Source of the DNA: Bacteroidales bacterium
Lineage (GTDB): Bacteria; Bacteroidota; Bacteroidia; Bacteroidales; NBLH01
Assembly: GCA_027083715.1 (NCBI GenBank)
Contig: JALWNR010000242.1
Span: forward strand, 1-5,303
Direction: 5' to 3'
DNA: 5,303 nucleotides
Shown: positions 1 to 5,303 of the stretch, piece after piece
Numbering within the stretch: position 1 is the stretch's first letter
Layout: each line of letters begins with the position of its first letter
The notes under the pieces: generated by a model
Database searches by the model: none
Told to the model about the DNA's origin: nothing
The model's input: the letters and a program-made list of their open reading frames with translations, nothing else
Translations under genes and position numbers: made by a program

Positions 1-7
1 AAAATTA

Positions 8-20
8 CCTTTGGCAAAGG
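8..20. repeat. Short hairpin CCTTT-GGC-AAAGG in the leader
   Basis: Five perfect base pairs (8-12 with 16-20) close a three-base loop. It is followed by CTTATATATA rather than a run of T, so it is at best a weak terminator for a gene lying left of the window. Its core CTTTG-G-CAAAG has the same form as the two arms of the hairpin at 3649-3685. The rest of 1-90 is AT-rich, and I could not find a convincing Bacteroidota promoter (TTG near -33 with TAnnTTTG near -7) in it. Confidence 0.3.
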
Positions 21-90
21 CTTATATATAGTAAAAAACAGGTTAATGCTATAATAATTAGTTTCAACGATTTAACTAAAATTTAATCTT

Positions 91-1137
91 ATGAAGAAAA
101 GTACCCTGATTTTATTTGTTTTGCTGATTTTTACAATTTCGGCACAAGCACAGGCAGATAATACTTTGGTTGTAGATGAAAACCAAGAAGCAGAACTTGC
201 TTACAATAAAGGCAATGAGTTTTTTTTGAACAACGAATACAAAAAAGCTATTGAAAAGTTTACCCAAGCCATTAAAATTAAAAGTAATTATTATCAGGCA
301 TATTATAATCGTGCATATGCAAAAGTTTATTTAAAAGATTATAAATCAGCCTTAGCCGATATAAATAAAGCCATCGAAATTAAACCCGATTATGCTAAAG
401 CATATTTTGGAAGGGGTTATGTTAAAATATATATGAATGATAGTAAAACAGCGGTTAGAGATTTTACAAAAGCCTACACACTAGGAAAAAAAGATGCAAA
501 AAACTATTTCTATCGGGGAGTTGCTAAATTTATGAACAAAAATTACGATGGTGCATTAATTGATTTTACCGAAGCCATAAAATTGGCTCCCAATGATGCC
601 TATGCATACAATCATCGCGGAAGTGCAAAACTTAAATTAGAAAATTACGATGCAGCAGTGGCTGATTATGAAATAGCTGTTAAAAAAAATCCTAAGCTGG
701 TAGCTGCTTACACAAACATGGGAAGTGCAAAACATTTGATGAAAGATTATACAGGAGCTATCGAAGCATATACCAAAGCCATTGAGATTAAACCTGATGA
801 CTATTTGGCTTTTAACAACAGAGGCTCAGTAAAGTTTGATCAGGAAAAGTACGACGAAGCAATTAAAGATTTTCAAAAATCAATTGAATTAAAAAATGAT
901 TATGCTTATGCATATAATAATTTGGGTGCCGTATTTATGAAAATAAAAAAATATAAAGATGCTTTACAGCAATTTAATAAAGCCATTGAAATCAATGGAA
1001 ATTATGCAGAAGCATTTGCAAACAGAGGAAATGCAAAAGAAATGCTCAGAGATTTTGACGGAGCTTGCAATGATTGGAAAACAGCCGTTAAATTAGGTAT
1101 AAAAAATCCGAAAATATTTACAAAAGGATGTAAATAA
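91..1137 (+). CDS. Secreted protein of nine tandem TPR repeats
   Basis: This is a 348-residue exported protein, probably periplasmic or surface-associated, that should act as a protein-binding scaffold; no catalytic motif is visible. Residues 1-22 form a Sec signal peptide: MKK, a hydrophobic stretch rich in L, I, F and V, then two AQA sites giving cleavage after residue 20 or 22. There is no lipobox cysteine. Residues 34-339 are nine TPR units of exactly 34 residues with no gaps, each with the pattern AYxNRGxAK...YxxAIxDFxKAIEIxPxY, followed by a nine-residue tail ending KGCK. The only two cysteines are C326, in the last repeat, and C347. The start is supported by an in-frame TAA five codons upstream and by the signal peptide; there is no Shine-Dalgarno. 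The next gene begins 59 bases downstream on the same strand with no terminator between, so co-transcription is likely. The TPR call is very firm. The specific role is unknown, because such proteins are numerous and binding partners cannot be read from sequence. Confidence 0.95.
   Translation: MKKSTLILFVLLIFTISAQAQADNTLVVDENQEAELAYNKGNEFFLNNEYKKAIEKFTQAIKIKSNYYQAYYNRAYAKVYLKDYKSALADINKAIEIKPDYAKAYFGRGYVKIYMNDSKTAVRDFTKAYTLGKKDAKNYFYRGVAKFMNKNYDGALIDFTEAIKLAPNDAYAYNHRGSAKLKLENYDAAVADYEIAVKKNPKLVAAYTNMGSAKHLMKDYTGAIEAYTKAIEIKPDDYLAFNNRGSVKFDQEKYDEAIKDFQKSIELKNDYAYAYNNLGAVFMKIKKYKDALQQFNKAIEINGNYAEAFANRGNAKEMLRDFDGACNDWKTAVKLGIKNPKIFTKGCK
190..1107 (+). repeat. Nine-unit 102-base tandem coding repeat (TPR array)
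   Basis: Nine consecutive 102-base units encode residues 34-67, 68-101, 102-135, 136-169, 170-203, 204-237, 238-271, 272-305 and 306-339. The units have diverged at the DNA level, although the stretch coding for KAIEI recurs almost unchanged near 367, 778 and 979. This is an old protein repeat rather than a recent DNA duplication. The third unit (GRGYVKIYMNDSKTAVRDF) and the last (GACNDWKTAVKLG) depart most from the consensus. Confidence 0.9.
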
Positions 1138-1196
1138 CCCTTTTATTCAATTACAAAACCGGACAATATTTTAAAACAATATAAAATCATTTTATT

Positions 1197-3260
1197 ATGA
1201 AATTTATCAAATTAATCGTATTTGCTATCATATTTGCCTTTTCATACACTAGTTTTGCTCAAGAAAGAATCCATGTCAGGAAAAAAGAGTTTTTTGTATC
1301 GGAAGATGGTTTTCCCGCAGCATGGAAAAGTGTTAAAAAAGGAAATTTTCAATTTGCTCAACACCGACCGGCAAATTATAAACGTGCAGTGGAATATTAT
1401 AAATATGCTCTGGAATATAATTCAGAAAATGCCGAATTAAATTTATTAATGGCAATCTGTTTATTACGCTCAGATCCGAAACAGGAAGCATTACAGTATA
1501 TACAAAAAGCCATTGATTTAAAAGAAAATGTACATCCGAGAGCCATTTTTTTTCTTGCCAGAGCATTGCATATGAATATGGAGTTTTCAAAAGCTATAAA
1601 TGCTTACGAGCAATATAAAGAAAGCCTTGATGCAAAACAATTATCAATACAAAGCCCTAAAATTGACAAATACATAGCAGAATGTGAAGCCGGAAAAAAA
1701 CTTAAAAAAGCCAATGAACGGGTTATTATTGAAAACTTAGGCGAAAATATTAATTCACAATATGATGATTATGGTGCCATTTTATCTGCCGATGGTGGTT
1801 TAATGGTTTTTACATCACGCAGAGGAGAGCCGGGCGATCGTTATAATCCGATTGATAATAAATATTTTGAAGATATTTATACAAGCAATTTTGAAAATAA
1901 AGAGTGGACATCTGCCGAGAGTGTTGGAAATCCGGTAAATTCAAAGTGGAATGATGCTGCTGTGGCATTTTCGGAAGATGGTCAAAAATTAATATTTTAT
2001 CGCGGAAGAAAACGTGATGGCGATTTATATGTTGCTACACTGCAAGGTAGTCATTGGGGAAATATTCATGATATTACCCATAAACTAAATCATAAAAAAT
2101 CGCAAGAAACTGCAATTTGCTTTGATGAAGAAGGAACAACAGCCTATTTTATTAGTAACATAGAGGATAATAATTACGGCGGAAAGGATATTTATTACAG
2201 TATTCAGGAAAATGGAAAATGGAGTAAACCAATTAATCTGGGTGATGTGATAAATACACCTTACGATGAAGGCTCCATTTACATTACTCCCGATGAAAAA
2301 TACCTTTATTTTAGTTCAAAAGGACACAACAGTATGGGAGGCTATGATATTTTTGTATCGGAATATAAATACGATAGATGGACAGAACCGAAAAATTTAG
2401 GCATGCCCATAAATACGCCTGATGATGATCTATTTATGTATGTGTTACCCAATGGTAAGGACGCTTTTTTTGCATCAGTAAGGGATGATGGTTCAGGTGG
2501 TTTTGATATTTATCATGCTATTTTGCTAGGACCCGAAAAACCTTTACAAATTAGTACCGAAGATGATTTATTGGCAGGTATTGCCCCACCCGAAGCAAGT
2601 TCTTTTATCGAAGAGTCTGCACAAATTCATTACACGCGCATGACGATTGTAAAAGGAACAGTAACTGACTACAACACAGGACAGCCCGTAAGTGCATCAA
2701 TTGAACTGGTGGATAATGCCACAGGCAAATTGATTAAAAAAACCAATTCAAACATTAATACCGGTGCATATTTAATTACTCTACCTTCCGGTAAAGACTA
2801 TGGTTTTTCAGTGAATGCTGCCGGATATATGTTCCATTCGGAAAACTTTGTAGTTCCGGCTGCTCAAGATTATAAAGAAATATTTAAAGATGTTCAATTA
2901 CAACCCATTACGCCGGGTTCAAAAATTATCTTACATAATACATTTTTTGCCAGTGGAAAATCTACTTTACGTCCAGAATCTTACTCAGAGTTAAATCGTC
3001 TGGCTAAATTGTTTGAACATTATCCTAATCTGATAATTGAAATTTCAGGACATACAGATAATAGGGGGTCTAAGGCTATAAATCAGCGTTTATCATATGC
3101 AAGAGCAAAATCAGTAGTTGACTATTTGGTTGGTCAAGGTGTAAATCCTAGCAATTTAAAAGCAGTTGGTTATAATTATAAATATCCGATAGCTTCAAAT
3201 AAAACTGCTGAGGGAAGGCAAAAAAACCGTCGGGTTGAAGCAAAAGTGATTAGTAATTAA
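1197..3260 (+). CDS. OmpA-family envelope protein with PorE-like TPR / PD40 propeller / CRD / OmpA layout
   Basis: This 687-residue exported protein probably links peptidoglycan to an outer-membrane or periplasmic assembly. Residues 1-21 are a Sec signal peptide ending SFA, followed by QE. Residues 41-145 are TPR-like helices (for example YKRAVEYYKYALEY). Residues about 175-445 hold at least five PD40/WD40-like blades, with cores near 193-208, 254-268, 304-320, 358-374 and 411-427 and recurring DIY...W...NLG..INTP elements. Residues about 483-567 resemble a carboxypeptidase regulatory-like domain (VKGTVTDYNTGQPVSASIEL). Residues about 577-687 are an OmpA C-terminal domain with GHTDNRGS (618-625), LSYARA (632-637) and GRQKNRRVE (673-681). 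D621 and R636 match the Asp and Arg that bind diaminopimelate in OmpA, at the same 15-residue spacing. This domain order is that of PorE, a type IX secretion component. Unlike a lipoprotein, it has no lipobox. An in-frame TAA four codons upstream supports the start. Bacteroidota carry several paralogues of this layout, some next to PorP/SprF-like genes; none is visible here, so I withhold the symbol. Confidence 0.93.
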   Translation: MKFIKLIVFAIIFAFSYTSFAQERIHVRKKEFFVSEDGFPAAWKSVKKGNFQFAQHRPANYKRAVEYYKYALEYNSENAELNLLMAICLLRSDPKQEALQYIQKAIDLKENVHPRAIFFLARALHMNMEFSKAINAYEQYKESLDAKQLSIQSPKIDKYIAECEAGKKLKKANERVIIENLGENINSQYDDYGAILSADGGLMVFTSRRGEPGDRYNPIDNKYFEDIYTSNFENKEWTSAESVGNPVNSKWNDAAVAFSEDGQKLIFYRGRKRDGDLYVATLQGSHWGNIHDITHKLNHKKSQETAICFDEEGTTAYFISNIEDNNYGGKDIYYSIQENGKWSKPINLGDVINTPYDEGSIYITPDEKYLYFSSKGHNSMGGYDIFVSEYKYDRWTEPKNLGMPINTPDDDLFMYVLPNGKDAFFASVRDDGSGGFDIYHAILLGPEKPLQISTEDDLLAGIAPPEASSFIEESAQIHYTRMTIVKGTVTDYNTGQPVSASIELVDNATGKLIKKTNSNINTGAYLITLPSGKDYGFSVNAAGYMFHSENFVVPAAQDYKEIFKDVQLQPITPGSKIILHNTFFASGKSTLRPESYSELNRLAKLFEHYPNLIIEISGHTDNRGSKAINQRLSYARAKSVVDYLVGQGVNPSNLKAVGYNYKYPIASNKTAEGRQKNRRVEAKVISN

Positions 3261-3310
3261 AGTACTAGACAGTAATTTAGCCATGGTTTAAATTAAGAGA
3301 TACTTATAAA

Positions 3311-3332
3311 TTACTTACTATCAGTTAAGTAA
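3311..3332 (+). terminator. Possible weak terminator hairpin after the OmpA-family gene
   Basis: TTACTTA (3311-3317) and TAAGTAA (3326-3332) are perfect 7-base inverted arms around an 8-base loop, 50 bases after the stop codon at 3260. The stem is AT-rich and is followed by GGGATATTTATTT rather than a clean T run. It could end transcription poorly, or be chance in AT-rich DNA. Confidence 0.3.
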
Positions 3333-3368
3333 GGGATATTTATTTGCTGATTACAAAGATTACCGCCG

Positions 3369-3389
3369 TTGTTCAACTGCGTTGAACAA
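3369..3389. repeat. Perfect 8+8 inverted repeat TTGTTCAA-CTGCG-TTGAACAA
   Basis: The arms (3369-3376 and 3382-3389) are perfect complements around a 5-base loop. No T run follows. It sits in repeat debris 109 bases after the stop codon of the plus-strand gene. It may be an internal hairpin of the dispersed repeat, an RNA-processing stem or a protein site; the sequence does not decide. Confidence 0.5.
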
Positions 3390-3476
3390 ATAATAGGAAC
3401 ACTAATTATATGGGTTACACAGATTTTAACTTAAAACATCTGGGTTAAGATGTAAAATCAGCGATAATTTGCGTTC

Positions 3477-3503
3477 ATCTGTGGACAAAATACATCCACA
3501 GAT
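3477..3503. repeat. Perfect 9+9 inverted repeat ATCTGTGGA / TCCACAGAT
   Basis: The arms are 3477-3485 and 3495-3503 with a 9-base loop. The right arm runs into the tandem CAGATTACT units, which suggests the hairpin is the junction between two opposite-facing copies of the same dispersed repeat. Confidence 0.6.
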
Positions 3504-3525
3504 TACTCAGATTACTCAGATTACC
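3499..3525. repeat. Three tandem copies of a 9-base unit, CAGATTACT
   Basis: Units lie at 3499-3507, 3508-3516 and 3517-3525. The first two are identical and the third ends in C instead of T. This short array is part of the dispersed intergenic repeat and could vary in copy number by slippage. It is far from any start codon, so an effect on expression is not expected. Confidence 0.75.
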
Positions 3526-3547
3526 GCAGAACTGTTAAGCTTGTGTT

Positions 3548-3582
3548 CTTAATATTTTGCAAAAAAAATGCAAAGATTTAAG
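3548..3582. repeat. Imperfect hairpin with TTTGCA/TGCAAA core and seven-A loop
   Basis: Arms 3548-3561 and 3569-3582 match at 11 of 14 positions (CTTAA and TTTGCA paired, three central mismatches) around a loop of seven A. An alternative TTCTTAA (3546-3552) / TTAAGAA (3585-3591) pairing also exists. It resembles a decayed copy of the CTTTGCG...CGCAAAG type of dispersed sequence that I recall from Bacteroidota genomes. On the minus strand the loop reads as T, so it does not form a classical terminator tail. Confidence 0.45.
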
Positions 3583-3648
3583 GGTTAAGAAAATGAAAAC
3601 ATTAATGCAAATATATCCTCTATTCTAAACCATAGCCAATAATTTGTT

Positions 3649-3685
3649 AAACTTTGTCAAAGTCTAAACAACTTTGACAAAGTTT
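3649..3685. terminator. Strong terminator hairpin between convergent genes
   Basis: Fifteen perfect base pairs join 3649-3663 with 3671-3685 around a 7-base loop (CTAAACA). The stem begins five bases after the TAA (3693-3691) of the minus-strand gene, the usual place for an intrinsic terminator. On the plus strand it ends in TTTTT (3683-3687), so it can also stop read-through from the left; on the minus strand the T tail is only TTT. Each arm is itself nearly palindromic: ACTTTG-T-CAAAGT and ACTTTG-A-CAAAGT. The stem is AT-rich, which is normal in this phylum. Confidence 0.8.
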
Positions 3686-3690
3686 TTAAC

Positions 3691-5217
3691 TTATTGGGGC
3701 GCTGTAATTTCGGGATATTTCTTTTTTAGTGCCCGATATGATTTATAATCAGCGTAATTCCATGATTTCCAACTCCTTTTTTCATAATTTTGGATAAAGT
3801 AAAGTATTTTTCTTTTTAATAAGCCATTCCAATAATCGTTATCATTTAAACTTAATCTGCGGTTTTTGTAATTTGCCACATGATTATTCAATATCATATC
3901 ATTCTTATTATCAATCACATACAATGCTTTGTTCGACATCTGATATAAAAAAACTCTGTCGATGCCTGAGTCCAGATTATGCGAAAGATTGTACTTGCTG
4001 ATTAGTACGTCCCAGTTGAAAGCAGCAATCATTATCATCACAATAAAAACACTCCAGCTATTGGTTTTAAGAAGATAAAACATGGATTTTTTACCCTTGA
4101 TTTTGATATACATGAGTATCAGTCCGGTAATGATTAGTATCAGAAAGAAAAATACCCCAATTCTCTTGTATGCCAAACCTGCATTTTGAATGTAATAATA
4201 GTTTCGGAGCAAAACAGAAATAGCAAGTATAACATTTTGTATCAGCCAGATATAGGCACCTACTTTTAATACCTTATTTTTCGGGTAAAAATTTTGGTTC
4301 TTTCTGAAATAATATAAAATAATTGCCATCGACAGGAATATGCTCAATATCAGCAGGTAAGTTCCTTTGTGTACTAATTGTGAGAGTGTAGCCGGATTAT
4401 CAGTAATCGTGCCAAACCAAATCCAGTCAATGTCTATCATATTGATAATCAGCAATAATAAGTTTATTGTTATCACAATTAAAACACCGCTTATATTCTC
4501 CGATTTTAGACTCAGCATCTTAAAATTTTTATTTTTTTCACGTTTTCGTACCAAATCATCGGTTTTGTTAAGTTCAGTATTGTTAAATTTATTTTTGTAG
4601 CCTTCAAAAACAAAAATATTGATGATAACAATACTAATTATATAAAAATTAAGCATATATATAAAATCTGTTGCAAAAATTCTGGCTAAAACATTGCTGA
4701 TTTTCTCCAAAATATAATTAGTGTATGATGCGTAAACCGGATTGGCATTTTTGAATATCAGATGAAAAACAAGCAATACAATCAGCGGGATAATTGTCAT
4801 TTTCAGATATCGGAATATTTTAAGTTTGTTTTTGCTGTTAAGAACTTTGTTTAATGAGGAAAAAGCCTGTTTTTGAGTGGTAACAGTTTTATAAAAAAAA
4901 GCAATAAAAGCATAATACACTGTTTTTATTTCAGGTGCAAACATAAAACCCAAAAATACAAACATACTTAAAAAATAAACGATAATGCTTGTAACAGAGT
5001 TGTTTACTAAAACAAATACTGCCGACAACCATAATCCGATAGTAACAAACAGAATTTTTTTATTGGTAAAATCCATAATTTTTGTAAAATAAAGGTAAAG
5101 GGTTATCAGCACTGTAAAAATTGTTGCATTTAGCCCTATTCCTTGCCGCCAGAATAAAAATGTAAACAGTGCGGCATCGGATAATACTTTGCTGATTTGC
5201 GATTTTTCTGATTTCAT
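3691..5217 (-). CDS. Polytopic membrane protein, DUF4173/DUF4153-like
   Basis: This is a 508-residue integral inner-membrane protein of unknown biochemical function. About ten to eleven hydrophobic segments are visible, near residues 12-22, 27-45, 54-71, 75-95, 136-155, 181-204, 242-260, 281-304, 317-337, 350-372 and 384-400. They are followed by a soluble basic tail of about 105 residues rich in N, Y, K and W. Family-like signatures are VHKGTYLLILSIFLSMAI (282-299), RNYYYIQNAGLAYKRIGVF (338-356), the following ITGLILMYIKIKG, and FNWDVLISKYNL (400-411). I recognise these from memory as the DUF4173/DUF4153 region; this is not a database result. A charged loop lies at 205-240 (KNKFNN...RKREKNK). 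An in-frame TAA eight codons upstream, with no other ATG between, fixes the start; no Shine-Dalgarno is present. A hairpin follows the stop at once, so the gene ends its transcript here. An upstream partner, often a small DNA-binding regulator in my recollection of such loci, would lie outside the window. The sequence is intact, with no frameshift. Confidence 0.85.
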   Translation of the reverse strand: MKSEKSQISKVLSDAALFTFLFWRQGIGLNATIFTVLITLYLYFTKIMDFTNKKILFVTIGLWLSAVFVLVNNSVTSIIVYFLSMFVFLGFMFAPEIKTVYYAFIAFFYKTVTTQKQAFSSLNKVLNSKNKLKIFRYLKMTIIPLIVLLVFHLIFKNANPVYASYTNYILEKISNVLARIFATDFIYMLNFYIISIVIINIFVFEGYKNKFNNTELNKTDDLVRKREKNKNFKMLSLKSENISGVLIVITINLLLLIINMIDIDWIWFGTITDNPATLSQLVHKGTYLLILSIFLSMAIILYYFRKNQNFYPKNKVLKVGAYIWLIQNVILAISVLLRNYYYIQNAGLAYKRIGVFFFLILIITGLILMYIKIKGKKSMFYLLKTNSWSVFIVMIMIAAFNWDVLISKYNLSHNLDSGIDRVFLYQMSNKALYVIDNKNDMILNNHVANYKNRRLSLNDNDYWNGLLKRKILYFIQNYEKRSWKSWNYADYKSYRALKKKYPEITAPQ

Positions 5218-5245
5218 AATTTTAATATATTTTTGTTTTTAAAAG

Positions 5246-5264
5246 TACTTTGTATTTCAAAGTA
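5246..5264 (-). promoter_or_regulatory. Operator-like inverted repeat upstream of the membrane-protein gene
   Basis: TACTTTG-TATTT-CAAAGTA is a perfect 7+7 inverted repeat with a 5-base spacer, ending 28 bases before the ATG at 5217. There is no T run and no gene end beside it, so a terminator is unlikely. Two half-sites about 12 bases apart, centre to centre, suit a dimeric winged-helix or similar repressor. The arm TACTTTG also approximates the Bacteroidota -7 element (TAnnTTTG, one base short), so a bound protein could cover the promoter. No clear -33 element is visible. The regulator itself is not in the window. Bases 5265-5303 beyond it show nothing I can name. Confidence 0.55.
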
Positions 5265-5303
5265 GATGTGTAAAAAAATTTATTTGTTGTTTTTAATGAT
5301 ATT

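Larger units (their letters stand above)
3349..3530. repeat. Degenerate CACAGATTAC / ATCTGTGG dispersed intergenic repeat
   Basis: Several related words recur in both orientations. AGATTACCGC occurs exactly at 3357-3366 and 3518-3527. CACAGATT occurs at 3418-3425 and 3497-3504, with its complement inside 3477-3485. The stretch 3455-3484 (AAAATCAGCG... to ...CATCTGTGG) looks like a diverged inverted counterpart of the right half. I recall sequences of this kind between genes in many Bacteroidota genomes, but I could not check that here. No reading frame spans it, and it has no transposase or clean terminal ends. Confidence 0.6.
3261..3690. other. Gene-free region between convergent genes, filled with degenerate repeats
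   Basis: No coding region stands out on either strand; the longest ATG-started reading frames I found by eye on the plus strand, at 3410 and 3593, are only 11-12 codons long. From left to right it holds a weak hairpin (3311-3332), GATTAC-rich repeat remnants (3349-3530) including three inverted repeats and a 9-base tandem repeat, an A-loop hairpin (3548-3582) and the strong hairpin beside the minus-strand stop codon (3649-3685). It looks like decayed dispersed intergenic repeats rather than a lost gene. Confidence 0.75.

Noticed and set aside
1182..1194. Palindrome TAAAAT-C-ATTTTA just before the second gene
   Set aside because: It is composed almost only of A and T in an AT-rich spacer, so chance explains it. 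It has no stable stem and no T tail.
1222..1440. 72-codon open frame on the plus strand
   Set aside because: It lies wholly inside the OmpA-family gene in another frame and has no recognisable domain. The enclosing frame has clear domains.
1333..1590. 85-codon open frame on the minus strand
   Set aside because: It is antisense to the TPR-like part of the OmpA-family gene, with no signature and no supporting start signal.
3436..3453. 6+6 inverted repeat ACATCT / AGATGT
   Set aside because: It is short, with a 6-base loop, and lies within repeat debris; it is not distinguishable from chance.
3349..3530. CRISPR array, suggested by the tandem and inverted repeats
   Set aside because: Units are 9 bases with no spacers, and other words recur irregularly. 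No repeat of about 23-37 bases with regular spacers is present.
3349..3591. Insertion-sequence remnant or MITE
   Set aside because: There is no transposase fragment, no clear pair of terminal inverted repeats enclosing the region, and no target-site duplication that I could see.
3593..3628. Short ATG-started frame (MKTLMQIYPLF) in the intergenic region, and a similar 12-codon frame at 3410
   Set aside because: They are only 11-12 codons long, have no ribosome-binding context and lie in repeat debris.
4367..4600. 77-codon open frame on the plus strand
   Set aside because: It is antisense to membrane segments of the minus-strand gene. Hydrophobic composition is expected from the complementary strand of such segments.

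Overview
The window looks like chromosomal DNA from a member of the Bacteroidota. The sequence is AT-rich and none of the three start codons has a Shine-Dalgarno sequence. The second gene has a TPR / PD40 propeller / CRD-like / OmpA layout best known from this phylum, and the third belongs to a membrane family (DUF4173/DUF4153-like) common there. I cannot resolve the order or genus from sequence alone.

Layout: bases 1-90 are a leader with one short hairpin at 8-20. Bases 91-1137 (+) encode a secreted protein made of nine gapless 34-residue TPR repeats. After 59 bases with no visible terminator comes 1197-3260 (+), a 687-residue envelope protein with signal peptide, TPR-like helices, at least five PD40/WD40-like propeller blades, a carboxypeptidase-regulatory-like domain and a C-terminal OmpA-like peptidoglycan-binding domain. 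This is the domain order of PorE of the type IX secretion system. Bases 3261-3690 carry no gene. They hold a mosaic of degenerate intergenic repeats and end in a strong hairpin between convergent genes. Bases 3691-5217 (-) encode a 508-residue polytopic membrane protein of unknown function. Its upstream region carries a perfect 7+7 inverted repeat (5246-5264) that looks like an operator.

How the genes may work together: the two plus-strand genes are probably one transcription unit. Both products would be exported, one offering a TPR scaffold and the other anchoring a propeller to peptidoglycan, so a shared envelope-assembly role is plausible but unproven. The minus-strand gene is separate and seems to have its own control site.

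I see no CRISPR array, RNA gene, insertion sequence, phage gene or defence system. The most interesting points are the PorE-like protein without a lipobox and the recurring CTTTG/CAAAG half-sites flanking the membrane-protein gene. Neither is strong evidence of an undescribed system.
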